Program-made: the position numbers and the translations under genes
Shown here: piece after piece, positions 1 through 6,761 of the stretch
How positions within the stretch are numbered: position 1 is the first letter of the stretch
Layout of the letters: every line of letters starts with the position of its first letter
From: Boseongicola sp. SB0662_bin_57
GTDB lineage: Bacteria; Pseudomonadota; Alphaproteobacteria; Rhodobacterales; Rhodobacteraceae
DNA length: 10,619 bases
Assembly (NCBI GenBank): GCA_009839535.1
Contig: VXPN01000286.1
Location: 1-10,619 of the forward strand
Direction of reading: 5' to 3'
The notes under the pieces: model-generated
Database searches by the model: none
What the model was told of the DNA's origin: nothing
The model's input: the letters and a program-made list of their open reading frames with translations, nothing else

Positions 1-104
1 GCAAAGGAGAGACGCTAACAGGCGAGTGCGTCAAATTTGGTCGCACTTGGAACGGGAAACGGAAAGTTCGGTGGAATCGAATGATCTTGCGGTGGCAAAT
101 CAGC

Positions 105-174
105 CACACGGGGATTGCGCACCGACGACGCCCGGACGGCATCGAGCGGCGGCTCGGTGCCGCCACCCCGTGTG
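105..174 (-). other. nested inverted repeats downstream of tgt, possible structured RNA
   Basis: A perfect 9-bp inverted repeat (CACACGGGG at 105-113, CCCCGTGTG at 166-174) encloses two smaller hairpins: GGCGGC/GCCGCC at 148-153 and 159-164 with a 5-nt loop, and 127-132 with 138-143, also with a 5-nt loop. The second hairpin pairs fully only as minus-strand RNA, where one pair is G-U; on the plus strand it becomes an A-C mismatch. Together they would form a three-way junction about 58 nt beyond the tgt stop codon, in the direction of tgt transcription. A fourth hairpin, GTGGC/GCCAC at 92-107, overlaps the outer stem by three bases and would compete with it. There is no T-run, so it is not a standard intrinsic terminator. 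It could be a 3'UTR structure, a small RNA, or chance pairing in GC-rich DNA. The rest of 1-231 shows no convincing gene. Confidence 0.25.
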
Positions 175-231
175 AAGGGAAATTTCCGCATGCACCTCCG
201 GACATCATCGATGTTTGCGCCGACGCTGCGG

Positions 232-1362
232 TCACACCGGCGCGATGTCGCCTTCGGCGCGCAGCGCGTGGAACTCGGCCTCGAAGGCAGGAAACCGTGC
301 ATCCTCGATGGCGCTCCGGATGCCGGACATGAGTTCCTGGTAATAGTGAAGATTGTGCCAGGTCAGCAGCATCCCCGAAATCATCTCTCCGGCGCGGAAG
401 ACGTGATGAAGGTAGGCCCGGCTGTAGTTTCGGCAGGCAGGACAGGTGCACGCATCGTCCAGAGGACGCGGATCGTTCGCATGCCTTGCGTTCTTTACGT
501 TGATGGCTCCCCGACGCGTGAATGCCTGGCCGGTGCGACCTGACCGCGACGGCAGCACGCAGTCCATCATGTCGATGCCGCGCCTTGCCGCTCCGACGAT
601 GTCGTCGGGTTTTCCGACGCCCATGAGATAGCGTGGCTTGTCGCGGGGGAGCATTGCCGGTGCATGGTCGAGCACGTCGAACATCGCGTCCTGGCCTTCT
701 CCGACGGCCAGCCCGCCGACTGCATACCCATCGAAGCCCATGGCCACGAGCGCATTGGCGCTTTCCTCCCTCAAGTCCCGGCTGAGACCGCCTTGCTGGA
801 TCCCGAACAGCGCATGTCCCGATCGCTCTCCAAACGCGGCCTTCGATCGTTCTGCCCATCGCATCGAAAGGCGCATGCTCCTCGCGATCGCGTTTTCGGA
901 TGCGGGCAGGGCAGGGCACTCGTCGAAGCACATGGCGATGTCGCTTCCCAGCATGCGCTGGATCTCCATGGATCGCTCCGGCGAAAGCATGTGCCTGGAG
1001 CCGTCGACATGGGACGTGAAACGGACGCCTTCCTCGGTCACCTTTCTCATGCCCGCAAGGCTCATCACCTGAAACCCGCCGGAATCCGTAAGGATCGGCC
1101 CTGCCCAGTTCATGAACCTGTGGAGCCCTCCAAGATCCGCAACCCGTTCGGCGCCGGGCCGCAGCATCAAGTGGTACGTGTTGCCGAGGAGGATGTCCGC
1201 GCCTGTTGCCGCAACGCTTTCAGGAAGCATTGCCTTCACGGTGCCTGCAGTGCCAACCGGCATGAACGCGGGAGTCCGCACGTCGCCGCGCGCCGTCTTG
1301 ATCACGCCTGCACGCGCCGCGCCGTCCGTTGCGTTCAGCTTGAAGAAAGGGGTTTCTGTCAT
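232..1362 (-). CDS. tgt: queuine tRNA-ribosyltransferase (tRNA-guanine transglycosylase)
   Basis: This cytoplasmic enzyme replaces guanine-34 in tRNAs with GUN anticodons (Asp, Asn, His, Tyr) by the queuosine precursor preQ1. The 376-residue length is typical of bacterial Tgt. The TIM-barrel signature DSGGFQ is at residues 93-98, with Asp93 as the expected acid/base. The nucleophile Asp267 lies in MMDCVLPSRSGRTGQAFT (265-282). The zinc site is complete: Cys305, Cys307, Cys310 and His336, with the same spacing as in the Zymomonas enzyme. GIQQGG (188-192) and YAVGGLAVGE (213-222) are further family motifs. The ATG start fits the usual N-terminus; no good Shine-Dalgarno is visible before it. Only 14 bp separate it from the yebC stop codon, so the two are probably one transcript. 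No other queuosine gene is in the window. Nothing is missing from the protein. Confidence 0.97.
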   Translation of the reverse strand: MTETPFFKLNATDGAARAGVIKTARGDVRTPAFMPVGTAGTVKAMLPESVAATGADILLGNTYHLMLRPGAERVADLGGLHRFMNWAGPILTDSGGFQVMSLAGMRKVTEEGVRFTSHVDGSRHMLSPERSMEIQRMLGSDIAMCFDECPALPASENAIARSMRLSMRWAERSKAAFGERSGHALFGIQQGGLSRDLREESANALVAMGFDGYAVGGLAVGEGQDAMFDVLDHAPAMLPRDKPRYLMGVGKPDDIVGAARRGIDMMDCVLPSRSGRTGQAFTRRGAINVKNARHANDPRPLDDACTCPACRNYSRAYLHHVFRAGEMISGMLLTWHNLHYYQELMSGIRSAIEDARFPAFEAEFHALRAEGDIAPV

Positions 1363-1376
1363 GGGCCGGGCCCTGT

Positions 1377-2123
1377 TCAGGCCGAAAGTTGCGCCATGAA
1401 CTCCTCGGGAACCTCAAGATTCGCTGTCACGCGCTGGATGTCTTCGTCGCTTTCCAACGCGTCGATCATGCGCAGGAGCTTCTGGAACCCCTCAAGGTCC
1501 AGCTCGGCAACCGTCGTGGGTTTCCAGATCAACCTGGTTGATTCCGCCTCGCCCAAGTCCGCGTCGAGCGCTCTGGAGACATCGTTCAGTTCTGCATCGG
1601 CAGTCAGGATGACGTGACCGTCCTCGCCGGATTCAATGTCTTCCGCGCCGGCCTCGATGGCCGCCATCATCACCGCGTCCTCGTCGCCGGCAGATGCCGG
1701 GTAGACGATCTCTCCCTTGCGTACGAACATGAAGCTCACCGAGCCGGTCTCGCCAAGGTTGCCGCCGTGCTTGTCGAAGCAGGCGCGCACGGTTGACGCG
1801 GTCCGGTTCCGGTTGTCGGTCAGCGCTTCGACGATGACCGCAACGCCGCCCGGTCCGTATCCCTCGTAGCGGATTTCCTCGAATTCATCACCTTCCCCGG
1901 CTTGGGACCTGGAAATCGCGCGAGCGATGACATCCTTGGGGACCGAGTTCGATTTCGCTTCCTTCACGGCCAGCCGCAGTCGCGGATTCTTCTCCGGGTC
2001 GGGATCACCAAGCTTTGCCGCAACGGTGATCTCCTTGGAGAGCTTCGAGAACAGCTTGGACCGGGCCGCGTCCTGGCGTCCCTTGCGGTGCTGGATGTTC
2101 GCCCATTTGGAGTGGCCGGCCAT
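1377..2123 (-). CDS. yebC: YebC/PmpR family protein (translation factor or transcriptional regulator)
   Basis: The protein is 248 residues, the usual family length, and begins with the hallmark MAGHSKWANIQHRKGRQD. Other conserved blocks are KLFSKLSKEI (23-32), NPRLRLAV (46-53), and YEGYGPGGVAVIVEALTDNR (86-105), followed by NRT and the GGNLGETGSVSFMF block (120-133). Family members were long annotated as DNA-binding regulators; bacterial and mitochondrial (TACO1) relatives are now linked to relieving ribosome stalling at proline runs. The sequence cannot decide between these roles. An AAGGA Shine-Dalgarno lies about 10 nt before the ATG, and a candidate promoter is at 2161-2190. It is the first gene of the likely yebC-tgt transcript and is divergent from mutL. 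Which paralogue class it belongs to is not resolved. Confidence 0.96.
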   Translation of the reverse strand: MAGHSKWANIQHRKGRQDAARSKLFSKLSKEITVAAKLGDPDPEKNPRLRLAVKEAKSNSVPKDVIARAISRSQAGEGDEFEEIRYEGYGPGGVAVIVEALTDNRNRTASTVRACFDKHGGNLGETGSVSFMFVRKGEIVYPASAGDEDAVMMAAIEAGAEDIESGEDGHVILTADAELNDVSRALDADLGEAESTRLIWKPTTVAELDLEGFQKLLRMIDALESDEDIQRVTANLEVPEEFMAQLSA

Positions 2124-2160
2124 CGCGTTTCGGTCCTTTTCGCCTCGCTGGTTGGCCGAG

Positions 2161-2190
2161 GATATAGGGCAGGTGGCGGCTTGCGTGCAA
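2161..2190 (-). promoter_or_regulatory. candidate sigma70-type promoter for yebC-tgt
   Basis: Read on the minus strand, TTGCAC (2190-2185) is followed after 18 bp by TATATC (2166-2161). The -10 box is good and the -35 box is partial. The yebC ATG is 37 bp beyond the -10 box. The -35 lies inside a small palindrome, CTTGC-GT-GCAAG (2180-2191), which could be an operator or chance. This is a consensus match only. Confidence 0.4.
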
Positions 2191-2273
2191 GGGCGGGATG
2201 ACCCTGATCAGCGTGCTGCTTCCCGGGACATTGCCTTCTATGGACCTGAACGCAAAGTGCTGCTACAAATTGT

Positions 2274-4109
2274 ATGGTGAATGCCAGGGACCCCAAGATA
2301 AGTGGCTCGCCGCCGATAATTCGACGCCTGGAAGACGCGGCGATCAACCGCATTGCGGCGGGGGAGGTCGTCGAACGGCCCGCCGCGGCGGTCAAGGAAC
2401 TCGTCGAGAACGCGATCGACGCCGGTGCGCGTCACATTTCGATCGCAGTGGCCGAGGGTGGCAAGCGTCTGATACGAGTGGAAGATGACGGTTGCGGCAT
2501 CGCTGAGGACCAGTTGCAGCTTGCCCTCTCTCGCCACGCGACGTCAAAGACAGACGGGTCAGACCTGCTGAACATTCACACGTTGGGCTTTCGCGGCGAG
2601 GCGCTTGCATCGCTTGCCGCAGTCGGGCGGCTGAGCGTCACGTCCCGCCCCGAGGGACGCGATGCCGCTGTCATCGAGGCGGCCGGCGGAGCTGTGGAAC
2701 CGGTGCGTCCTGCCGCGAGCGGGCAGGGCACGACGGTGGAACTGCGGGATCTCTTCTTTGCCACACCGGCCCGTCTCAAGTTCCTTCGCAGCGAACGCGG
2801 CGAAATGCAGGCGGTCACTGACGCAGTGAAGCGGCTGGCAATGTCGGAGCCGTATACCGGCTTCGAGCTCTTCAACCACACCGACGCGCCGCGCAAGGTC
2901 TTCGCCGTCCACGCGGAGACCGGCGATCCCGCCCAGGCGCTGTCGGGCCGGATCCAGGCCATTCTCGGGAAGGAATTCATCGAGAATGCCATTGCCATCG
3001 ACGTCGAGCGCGGCGGCCTGCACATGACCGGATTCGCTGCATTGCCGACCTATTCGCGCGGGTCCGCGGTGCATCAGCACTTTTTCGTCAATGGCCGCCC
3101 CGTCCGCGACAAGCTCTTGATCGGCGCCCTCAGGGCTGCCTATTCGGACGTGCTCAGCCGGGACCGGCACGCCGCTGCAGCGATCTTCATCGACTGCGAA
3201 CCCGCCTTGGTGGACGTGAACGTTCATCCGTCCAAGGCCGAGGTGCGCTTTCGCGAACCTGGGGAGGCCCGCAGACTTGTCGTTTCCGGTCTTCGGCATG
3301 CGCTTGCAGAGGCCGGCCACCGGTCGTCAAGCACGATCGGAACCGATGCGCTCGGCGCGTTTCGCGCACCGCCAGAAGAAGCGCGTGTCTACCAGATGGA
3401 CTACAGGGTCGGACGCGGGAAGGCGCGAGTTGTCGAGCAGGAACCCCATGGCGATGGCGGTCTTTTGCGCGACATGGACGGGGTCGCCGCTGGTCGCGTC
3501 GACTCCGTGGATTCCGAAGGCGAGGAGCTTGACTTTCCGCTCGGTGCGGCGCGTGCGCAATTCCACGAGAACTTCATCCTGGCCCAGACCCGGGACGGCA
3601 TCATTCTGGTGGACGCGCATGCCGCCCATGAGCGCCTCGTTTATGAAAGGCTGAAGGCCCAGATGGCCGAGGCAGGGGTTGCCCGGCAAGCGCTTCTCGT
3701 CCCGGAAATCGTGGAGCTTGGCGAGACGGCTGCGGAAATCCTGGAACACGCGGAGGATCTGCTGGCGCTCGGGCTCTCGATCGAGCCATTCGGGCACGGG
3801 GCGGTTGCCGTTCAGGAAACGCCGGCGATCCTTGGTCAGGTCGATGCCGCACGACTCCTGAAGGACATTGCCGATGAACTTGAGGCAGGAGGGCCATGCG
3901 GGACACTCAAGGCGCGGATCGACGCGGTCCTGTCTCGCATCGCCTGCCACGGCTCGGTTCGGACTGGTCGGCTGATGCGAGCCGAAGAGATGAACGCCCT
4001 CTTGCGCGAGATGGAAGCAACGCCGAACTCAGGTCAATGCAATCACGGACGACCGACATATGTGGAACTGAAGATGCAGGATGTAGAAAGGCTCTTCGGT
4101 CGGCGGTGA
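2274..4109 (+). CDS. mutL: DNA mismatch repair protein MutL (endonuclease type)
   Basis: MutL couples MutS mismatch recognition to strand removal. The N-terminal GHKL ATPase is complete: KELVENAIDAGA (41-52) with catalytic Glu42 and Mg-binding Asn46, EDDGCG (70-75), and GFRGEAL (105-111). The transducer domain carries NGRPVRDK (273-280) and DVNVHPSKAEVRF (314-326). A variable linker runs roughly from 345 to 425. The C-terminal dimerisation domain has the metal-binding endonuclease motif as DAHAAHERLVYE (447-458), together with ACHGSVR (557-563), QCNHGRPT (588-595) and a terminal LFGRR. This set marks the nicking MutL of bacteria lacking MutH and Dam-directed repair. The usual DQHA reads DAHA, but Asp, His and Glu are kept. 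The start is uncertain: the ATG gives about 14 residues before the family core IIRRLEDAAINRIAAGEV, and no Shine-Dalgarno precedes it. GTG at 2277 is an alternative. It converges on the DUF1289 gene. Confidence 0.97.
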   Translation: MVNARDPKISGSPPIIRRLEDAAINRIAAGEVVERPAAAVKELVENAIDAGARHISIAVAEGGKRLIRVEDDGCGIAEDQLQLALSRHATSKTDGSDLLNIHTLGFRGEALASLAAVGRLSVTSRPEGRDAAVIEAAGGAVEPVRPAASGQGTTVELRDLFFATPARLKFLRSERGEMQAVTDAVKRLAMSEPYTGFELFNHTDAPRKVFAVHAETGDPAQALSGRIQAILGKEFIENAIAIDVERGGLHMTGFAALPTYSRGSAVHQHFFVNGRPVRDKLLIGALRAAYSDVLSRDRHAAAAIFIDCEPALVDVNVHPSKAEVRFREPGEARRLVVSGLRHALAEAGHRSSSTIGTDALGAFRAPPEEARVYQMDYRVGRGKARVVEQEPHGDGGLLRDMDGVAAGRVDSVDSEGEELDFPLGAARAQFHENFILAQTRDGIILVDAHAAHERLVYERLKAQMAEAGVARQALLVPEIVELGETAAEILEHAEDLLALGLSIEPFGHGAVAVQETPAILGQVDAARLLKDIADELEAGGPCGTLKARIDAVLSRIACHGSVRTGRLMRAEEMNALLREMEATPNSGQCNHGRPTYVELKMQDVERLFGRR

Positions 4110-4134
4110 CGCTCGCGTACGCAATGGCAGGGCT

Positions 4135-4149
4135 GACGGGCCGACCGTC
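4135..4149 (+). terminator. weak hairpin after mutL
   Basis: GACGG and CCGTC form a 5-bp stem with a 5-nt loop 26 bp after the mutL stop, followed by TTG rather than a T-run. It lies between the convergent mutL and DUF1289 genes, where a bidirectional terminator would be expected. The stem is short and the call is weak. Confidence 0.2.
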
Positions 4150-4242
4150 TTGAAGGCCGTTTCGGCAAGAACTCGTCAGTGAACTTCAATCAAGTCCTCA
4201 ACGGGGCGTTCGGCGAGCCAAGGCGGGCCTCTCACATGGCAT

Positions 4243-4473
4243 CTATCTGCGCAGCCGCGCCTTTCGGCCGCCGCGCCGTCCAGGCAATCGCGACTTCCGG
4301 CCTGGCAGTTCGGCCATGATCCTGTCGCGTTCCACGGGAGTCATCTGACCCCAAAGCGTGATTTCCTCGCCCGTGCGGTGACAGCCGAGGCAGATCCCGG
4401 CATCTGGATGCATGAGGCATACGCGGACACAGGGGCTCTCGATGTCATCGCGTTTCCAGAGGTTGTCGCTCAT
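4243..4473 (-). CDS. DUF1289 family Cys4 small protein
   Basis: A 76-residue protein with the family pattern SPCVRVC...GICLGCHRT. Cys15, Cys19, Cys28 and Cys31 probably bind a metal (zinc or an iron-sulfur cluster). The conserved tail of the domain is GEEITLWGQMTPVERDRIM (35-53). Biochemical function in this family is not established. The C-terminus after residue 56 is strongly basic (ten Arg and three Lys in the last 19 residues), which would suit contact with nucleic acid or the ribosome; that is inference. Its ATG overlaps the ruvX stop as ATGA, and a GGGGA Shine-Dalgarno lies 4 nt upstream, so it is translationally coupled at the end of the ccmI-ruvX cluster. The domain call is firm; the function is unknown. 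Confidence 0.88.
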   Translation of the reverse strand: MSDNLWKRDDIESPCVRVCLMHPDAGICLGCHRTGEEITLWGQMTPVERDRIMAELPGRKSRLPGRRGGRKARLRR

Positions 4474-4943
4474 GTCGTCCCCAAATGGCAGATCCGGTCC
4501 AGCGCTCCCTGCAGAATGTAGGAGGCGGCAACGTGATCAATGACCTGGCCGCGACGTCTGCGCGACATGTCGGCCTCCAGAAGGGCACGTTCTGCCGCCA
4601 CTGTCGAGAGCCGCTCATCCCAGAAGGCAACGGGAAGCTCGGTCGATCTTGCAACGACTCTTGCGAATGCGCGCGTCGCTTGGCAGCGAGGGCCTTCCGA
4701 GCCGTCCATGTTGAGCGGCAGTCCCAGTACCATCCCGACGACTTCCCGAGGTGCGCAGATCGCCATGAGGGCCGAGACGTCCTTTCCAAGCTTCGTTCTG
4801 CGGATCGTCTTGACGGGGCTCGCCACGCGCCGCCGCGCATCACTTGCCGCAACACCGATCGTTGCGGTTCCGAAGTCAATTCCGGCCAGCGCGCCGGAGG
4901 CGGGCAGCATTGCCGCGAGGGACTCGATGTCGTCACAGATCAT
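4470..4943 (-). CDS. ruvX: RuvX/YqgF family putative pre-16S rRNA nuclease / Holliday junction resolvase
   Basis: A 157-residue RNase H-fold protein. The N-terminal GIDFGTATIGVAASD (21-35) carries the first catalytic Asp (Asp23). GLPLNMDGSEGPRC (74-87) is the second family block, FWDERLSTVAAERAL (107-121) holds the acidic DE pair, and the C-terminal VIDHVAASYILQGALD (134-149) supplies Asp136. In E. coli YqgF takes part in maturation of the 16S rRNA 5' end; the Holliday junction resolvase role was proposed from its RuvC-like fold. Its start codon overlaps the ccmI stop as ATGA and no clear Shine-Dalgarno is present, which points to translational coupling. The small DUF1289 gene follows with the same kind of overlap. 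All catalytic acids are present, so it is probably active. The first 18 residues or so form an extension of low similarity to the family. Confidence 0.95.
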   Translation of the reverse strand: MICDDIESLAAMLPASGALAGIDFGTATIGVAASDARRRVASPVKTIRRTKLGKDVSALMAICAPREVVGMVLGLPLNMDGSEGPRCQATRAFARVVARSTELPVAFWDERLSTVAAERALLEADMSRRRRGQVIDHVAASYILQGALDRICHLGTT

Positions 4944-6151
4944 TCGGAAAGCCCGGATCTCGCACCCGCATCACGGATGACTGCCATTGCCGCGTCGTCG
5001 TCGCCAAAGACCTCCTTGGCTTCGGCAAAGATGCTCTGCGCCCGCCGCTCTTCTCCCAGCACCATGAGCGAGTGAACAAGTTGTGCCCATTCTTCCGGCC
5101 CGCCACCTTCCAGTGCCAAGCGCGCTGCAAGACCCTCGACCATTTCGCGGATCATGGCTTCGCGGTCTTCAGCCTCCATGTCCTCTGCCGCCTCGATTTC
5201 GGCCGCAGTCGGGCCTCGGACGACGGGCGGTTCGTATTTCATGCCGGCGCCTGCAGCGACATCGGCGATTCCGGCGCGCAGCACAGGCACCCAGGGTTCG
5301 TCAGCCACGCTCGTCTCAAGCAGGTCACGCCAGATTGGAAACGCCAGGTCCGGCCTGCCAACCTGCACTTGCAGCAACCCGAGAAAGTAGCGCCCCGCAC
5401 GGTTCCCGGGATCGAGGGCAAGGAGGCGCAGGACATATTCCTCCGCTTCCGGGGAAACGTAGCCTCCCGCCGAAAAGACCATCATCTCGATCATGGCAGC
5501 GAGATCGCCGGTCGTGACCCTGTCTTCCTTCGCGGCCAGGAGCTGCTCCAGAGTCTGGCGCGCGGCGGCGAAATTGCCCAGCCGGGCCTCGTTTCTCGCA
5601 AGGAGCGTCAAGCCCTGGATGTCGGATGGGCGCTCCCTGATGGCCGCTCTGAGCCTGTCCATCAATTCCAGGAAGTCCTCGGGCACGGCCTCCGGGCCCG
5701 GAAGACCTGGCGCAGCCATTGTCTCGGCATCCTTTTGGCCTGGGCGATCCCGGGCGGCCTCTTCCAGTGCCGCCAGCCGCGTGTTCATTGGAAGATCGGG
5801 CGTGCCCGGCGCGCCCTGCGCCAGGTAGATGCCGACCCCGCCAGCAAACAGCGTCGCAATGATGATTCCTGCGGCGAGTCCCCGGTTTCCCGGAGCATGT
5901 TCGTCACGTGCCTGCGCGCGCCTGTCTGCATCCAGCAGCCTTCGGGAAATCTCGAGGCGAGCCGTTTCCGCTTCCATTTCTGCAAGCACGCCGCGGGCCT
6001 CGTCTCGCGCGACTTCGTTCAACTGGTCTCGATAGACCTGAACATCCGAAACCGCACTGCCCACTTCTCCGGTGCGCACGCGCATCAATGCATGGACCAT
6101 AGTGGCAACGGCCCCGGCAATGATGAGGCATGCAAGCAACCAGAAGATCAT
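4940..6151 (-). CDS. ccmI: cytochrome c biogenesis protein CcmI
   Basis: CcmI is the membrane chaperone that presents apocytochrome c to the CcmF/CcmH haem ligation complex. From the ATG at 6151 the protein has 403 residues. There is a first transmembrane helix (IFWLLACLIIAGAVATMV, 2-19), then a cytoplasmic loop with a coiled-coil-like stretch DVQVYRDQLNEVARDEARG (36-54) typical of CcmI. A second helix spans about 91-111, followed by a periplasmic TPR-like part (roughly 155-300). The C-terminal segment TAAEIEAAEDMEAEDREAMI is characteristic of alphaproteobacterial CcmI. The reading frame stays open upstream to an ATG at 6361, but GGAGGAG lies just before 6151 and the first helix begins there, so the shorter form is chosen; ATG 6163 is another option. 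It heads the ccmI-ruvX-DUF1289 cluster. Other ccm genes are not in the window. Confidence 0.92.
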   Translation of the reverse strand: MIFWLLACLIIAGAVATMVHALMRVRTGEVGSAVSDVQVYRDQLNEVARDEARGVLAEMEAETARLEISRRLLDADRRAQARDEHAPGNRGLAAGIIIATLFAGGVGIYLAQGAPGTPDLPMNTRLAALEEAARDRPGQKDAETMAAPGLPGPEAVPEDFLELMDRLRAAIRERPSDIQGLTLLARNEARLGNFAAARQTLEQLLAAKEDRVTTGDLAAMIEMMVFSAGGYVSPEAEEYVLRLLALDPGNRAGRYFLGLLQVQVGRPDLAFPIWRDLLETSVADEPWVPVLRAGIADVAAGAGMKYEPPVVRGPTAAEIEAAEDMEAEDREAMIREMVEGLAARLALEGGGPEEWAQLVHSLMVLGEERRAQSIFAEAKEVFGDDDAAMAVIRDAGARSGLSE

Positions 6152-6386
6152 GGACTCCTCCATGCCATTTCGCCGGGCACCACCTGGTCTGGCGGCTGTC
6201 TTGTCTTGATGCGCCAGATGTTGCGTCGCGGCTCCTTGTGACGAGAAGCCCTGAACCGACCAAGGGGATTCGCCATGCCTTGCGGCTATCGCACCTGAAC
6301 GAACGCTGCCAGATTCAGGCGTTGAAGAAAAGCGGCATGTCATTTCGGCACTTCGGGCCATTGCCCGCCAATCCCGCTTTCAACAG

Positions 6387-6417
6387 GCGGCATCAAGCCA
6401 TGGCTTGGCCGTGCCGC
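6387..6417. repeat. long palindromic hairpin upstream of the toxin-antitoxin pair
   Basis: CAAGCCATGGCTTG at 6394-6407 is a perfect 14-bp palindrome. It is flanked by a second matching pair, GCGGCA (6387-6392) and TGCCGC (6412-6417), separated from it by 1 and 4 unpaired bases. As RNA or a cruciform this makes an extended stem of about 11 bp plus an internal loop. It sits about 40 bp upstream of the candidate antitoxin promoter. No T-run follows on either strand. It may be a regulator binding site or a transcription barrier between divergent units; no specific protein is suggested by the sequence. Confidence 0.4.
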
Positions 6418-6455
6418 GGAGAAGGCGGAGCGGGTGGTGCCCTTCGCAACTGAAC

Positions 6456-6484
6456 TTGCAGAAAATCACTGGTTTCTGTATATT
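6456..6484 (+). promoter_or_regulatory. candidate promoter of the antitoxin-toxin genes
   Basis: TTGCAG (6456-6461) is followed after exactly 17 bp by TATATT (6479-6484), which matches five of six -10 positions. The antitoxin ATG is 34 bp further on. Two copies of ACTGGnnTC (6468-6476 and 6493-6501), 25 bp apart, flank the -10 box and would suit autorepression by an antitoxin-toxin complex, which is common in this class. The local sequence is clearly more AT-rich than its surroundings. Confidence 0.5.
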
Positions 6485-6518
6485 CTTGACTAACTGGAAT
6501 CAGCGCATGGAGTTTTCC

Positions 6519-6761
6519 ATGAAACGGTTTCCCGCAGGCGATCTGACACGCAATACGGGCAATCTCCTTGAGGCTGCGGCCATCGCGCCGGTAGTGATCA
6601 CGAAGCACAGAAAGCCACGGTTCGTGGTCATGTCGATGCCACGGTTCGAGGAGCTCACATCGGGACGGTCTTCGCAGGTTGCGGTGGATGTCGCCGACAT
6701 GCCGGAGGATCTAGGCAGGCTGCTGGACAAAGGCATCGAGGACCATGTCCGAGGGCGCTGA
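6519..6761 (+). CDS. Phd/YefM-like type II antitoxin
   Basis: From ATG 6519 the protein has 80 residues. The N-terminal half, with FPAGDLTRNTGNLLEAA (4-20), then PVVITKHRKPRFVVMS (24-39) and PRFEEL (41-46), has the Phd/YefM layout: a helix that aligns on DNA and a strand reading xVxITKxxKPxFVxxS. The C-terminal half, with DMPEDLGRLLDKGIEDHV, is predicted helical and would be the toxin-binding tail. GGAG 6 nt before this ATG supports the start; in-frame ATGs at 6507 and 6405 lack one. In known systems such a protein neutralises the toxin and represses its own promoter. The last 17 bp overlap the downstream PemK-like gene, a usual arrangement for such pairs. The family call rests on motif reading. 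Confidence 0.75.
   Translation: MKRFPAGDLTRNTGNLLEAAAIAPVVITKHRKPRFVVMSMPRFEELTSGRSSQVAVDVADMPEDLGRLLDKGIEDHVRGR

Larger units (their letters stand above)
6152..6518. other. gene-free intergenic region between ccmI and the antitoxin gene
   Basis: This 367-bp divergent region has no convincing gene; the open frames here run antisense into ccmI or lack family features. It should hold the ccmI promoter, though none could be recognised on the minus strand. It contains a 6-bp inverted repeat CCTGAA/TTCAGG (6294-6299 and 6314-6319), the strong hairpin at 6387-6417 and the candidate antitoxin promoter at 6456-6484. Confidence 0.6.

Noticed and set aside
60..174. tRNA gene at the left edge
   Set aside because: The stems suggested a cloverleaf, but there is no T-arm with GTTCGANTC and a proper stem, and the outer stem is 9 bp rather than 7.
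664..1617. Long plus-strand ORF of 317 codons antisense to tgt and yebC
   Set aside because: It lies opposite two firmly identified genes, has no family motifs, and long antisense frames are expected in GC-rich DNA.
2559..3320. Minus-strand ORF of 253 codons inside mutL
   Set aside because: Antisense to conserved MutL motifs and without features of its own.
4844..6241. Plus-strand ORF of 465 codons antisense to ccmI
   Set aside because: Arg/His/Pro-rich shadow of ccmI with no recognisable domain or ribosome binding site.
6152..6361. N-terminally longer CcmI starting at 6361
   Set aside because: The added 70 residues look non-coding, and the GGAGGAG ribosome binding site and first membrane helix fit the start at 6151.
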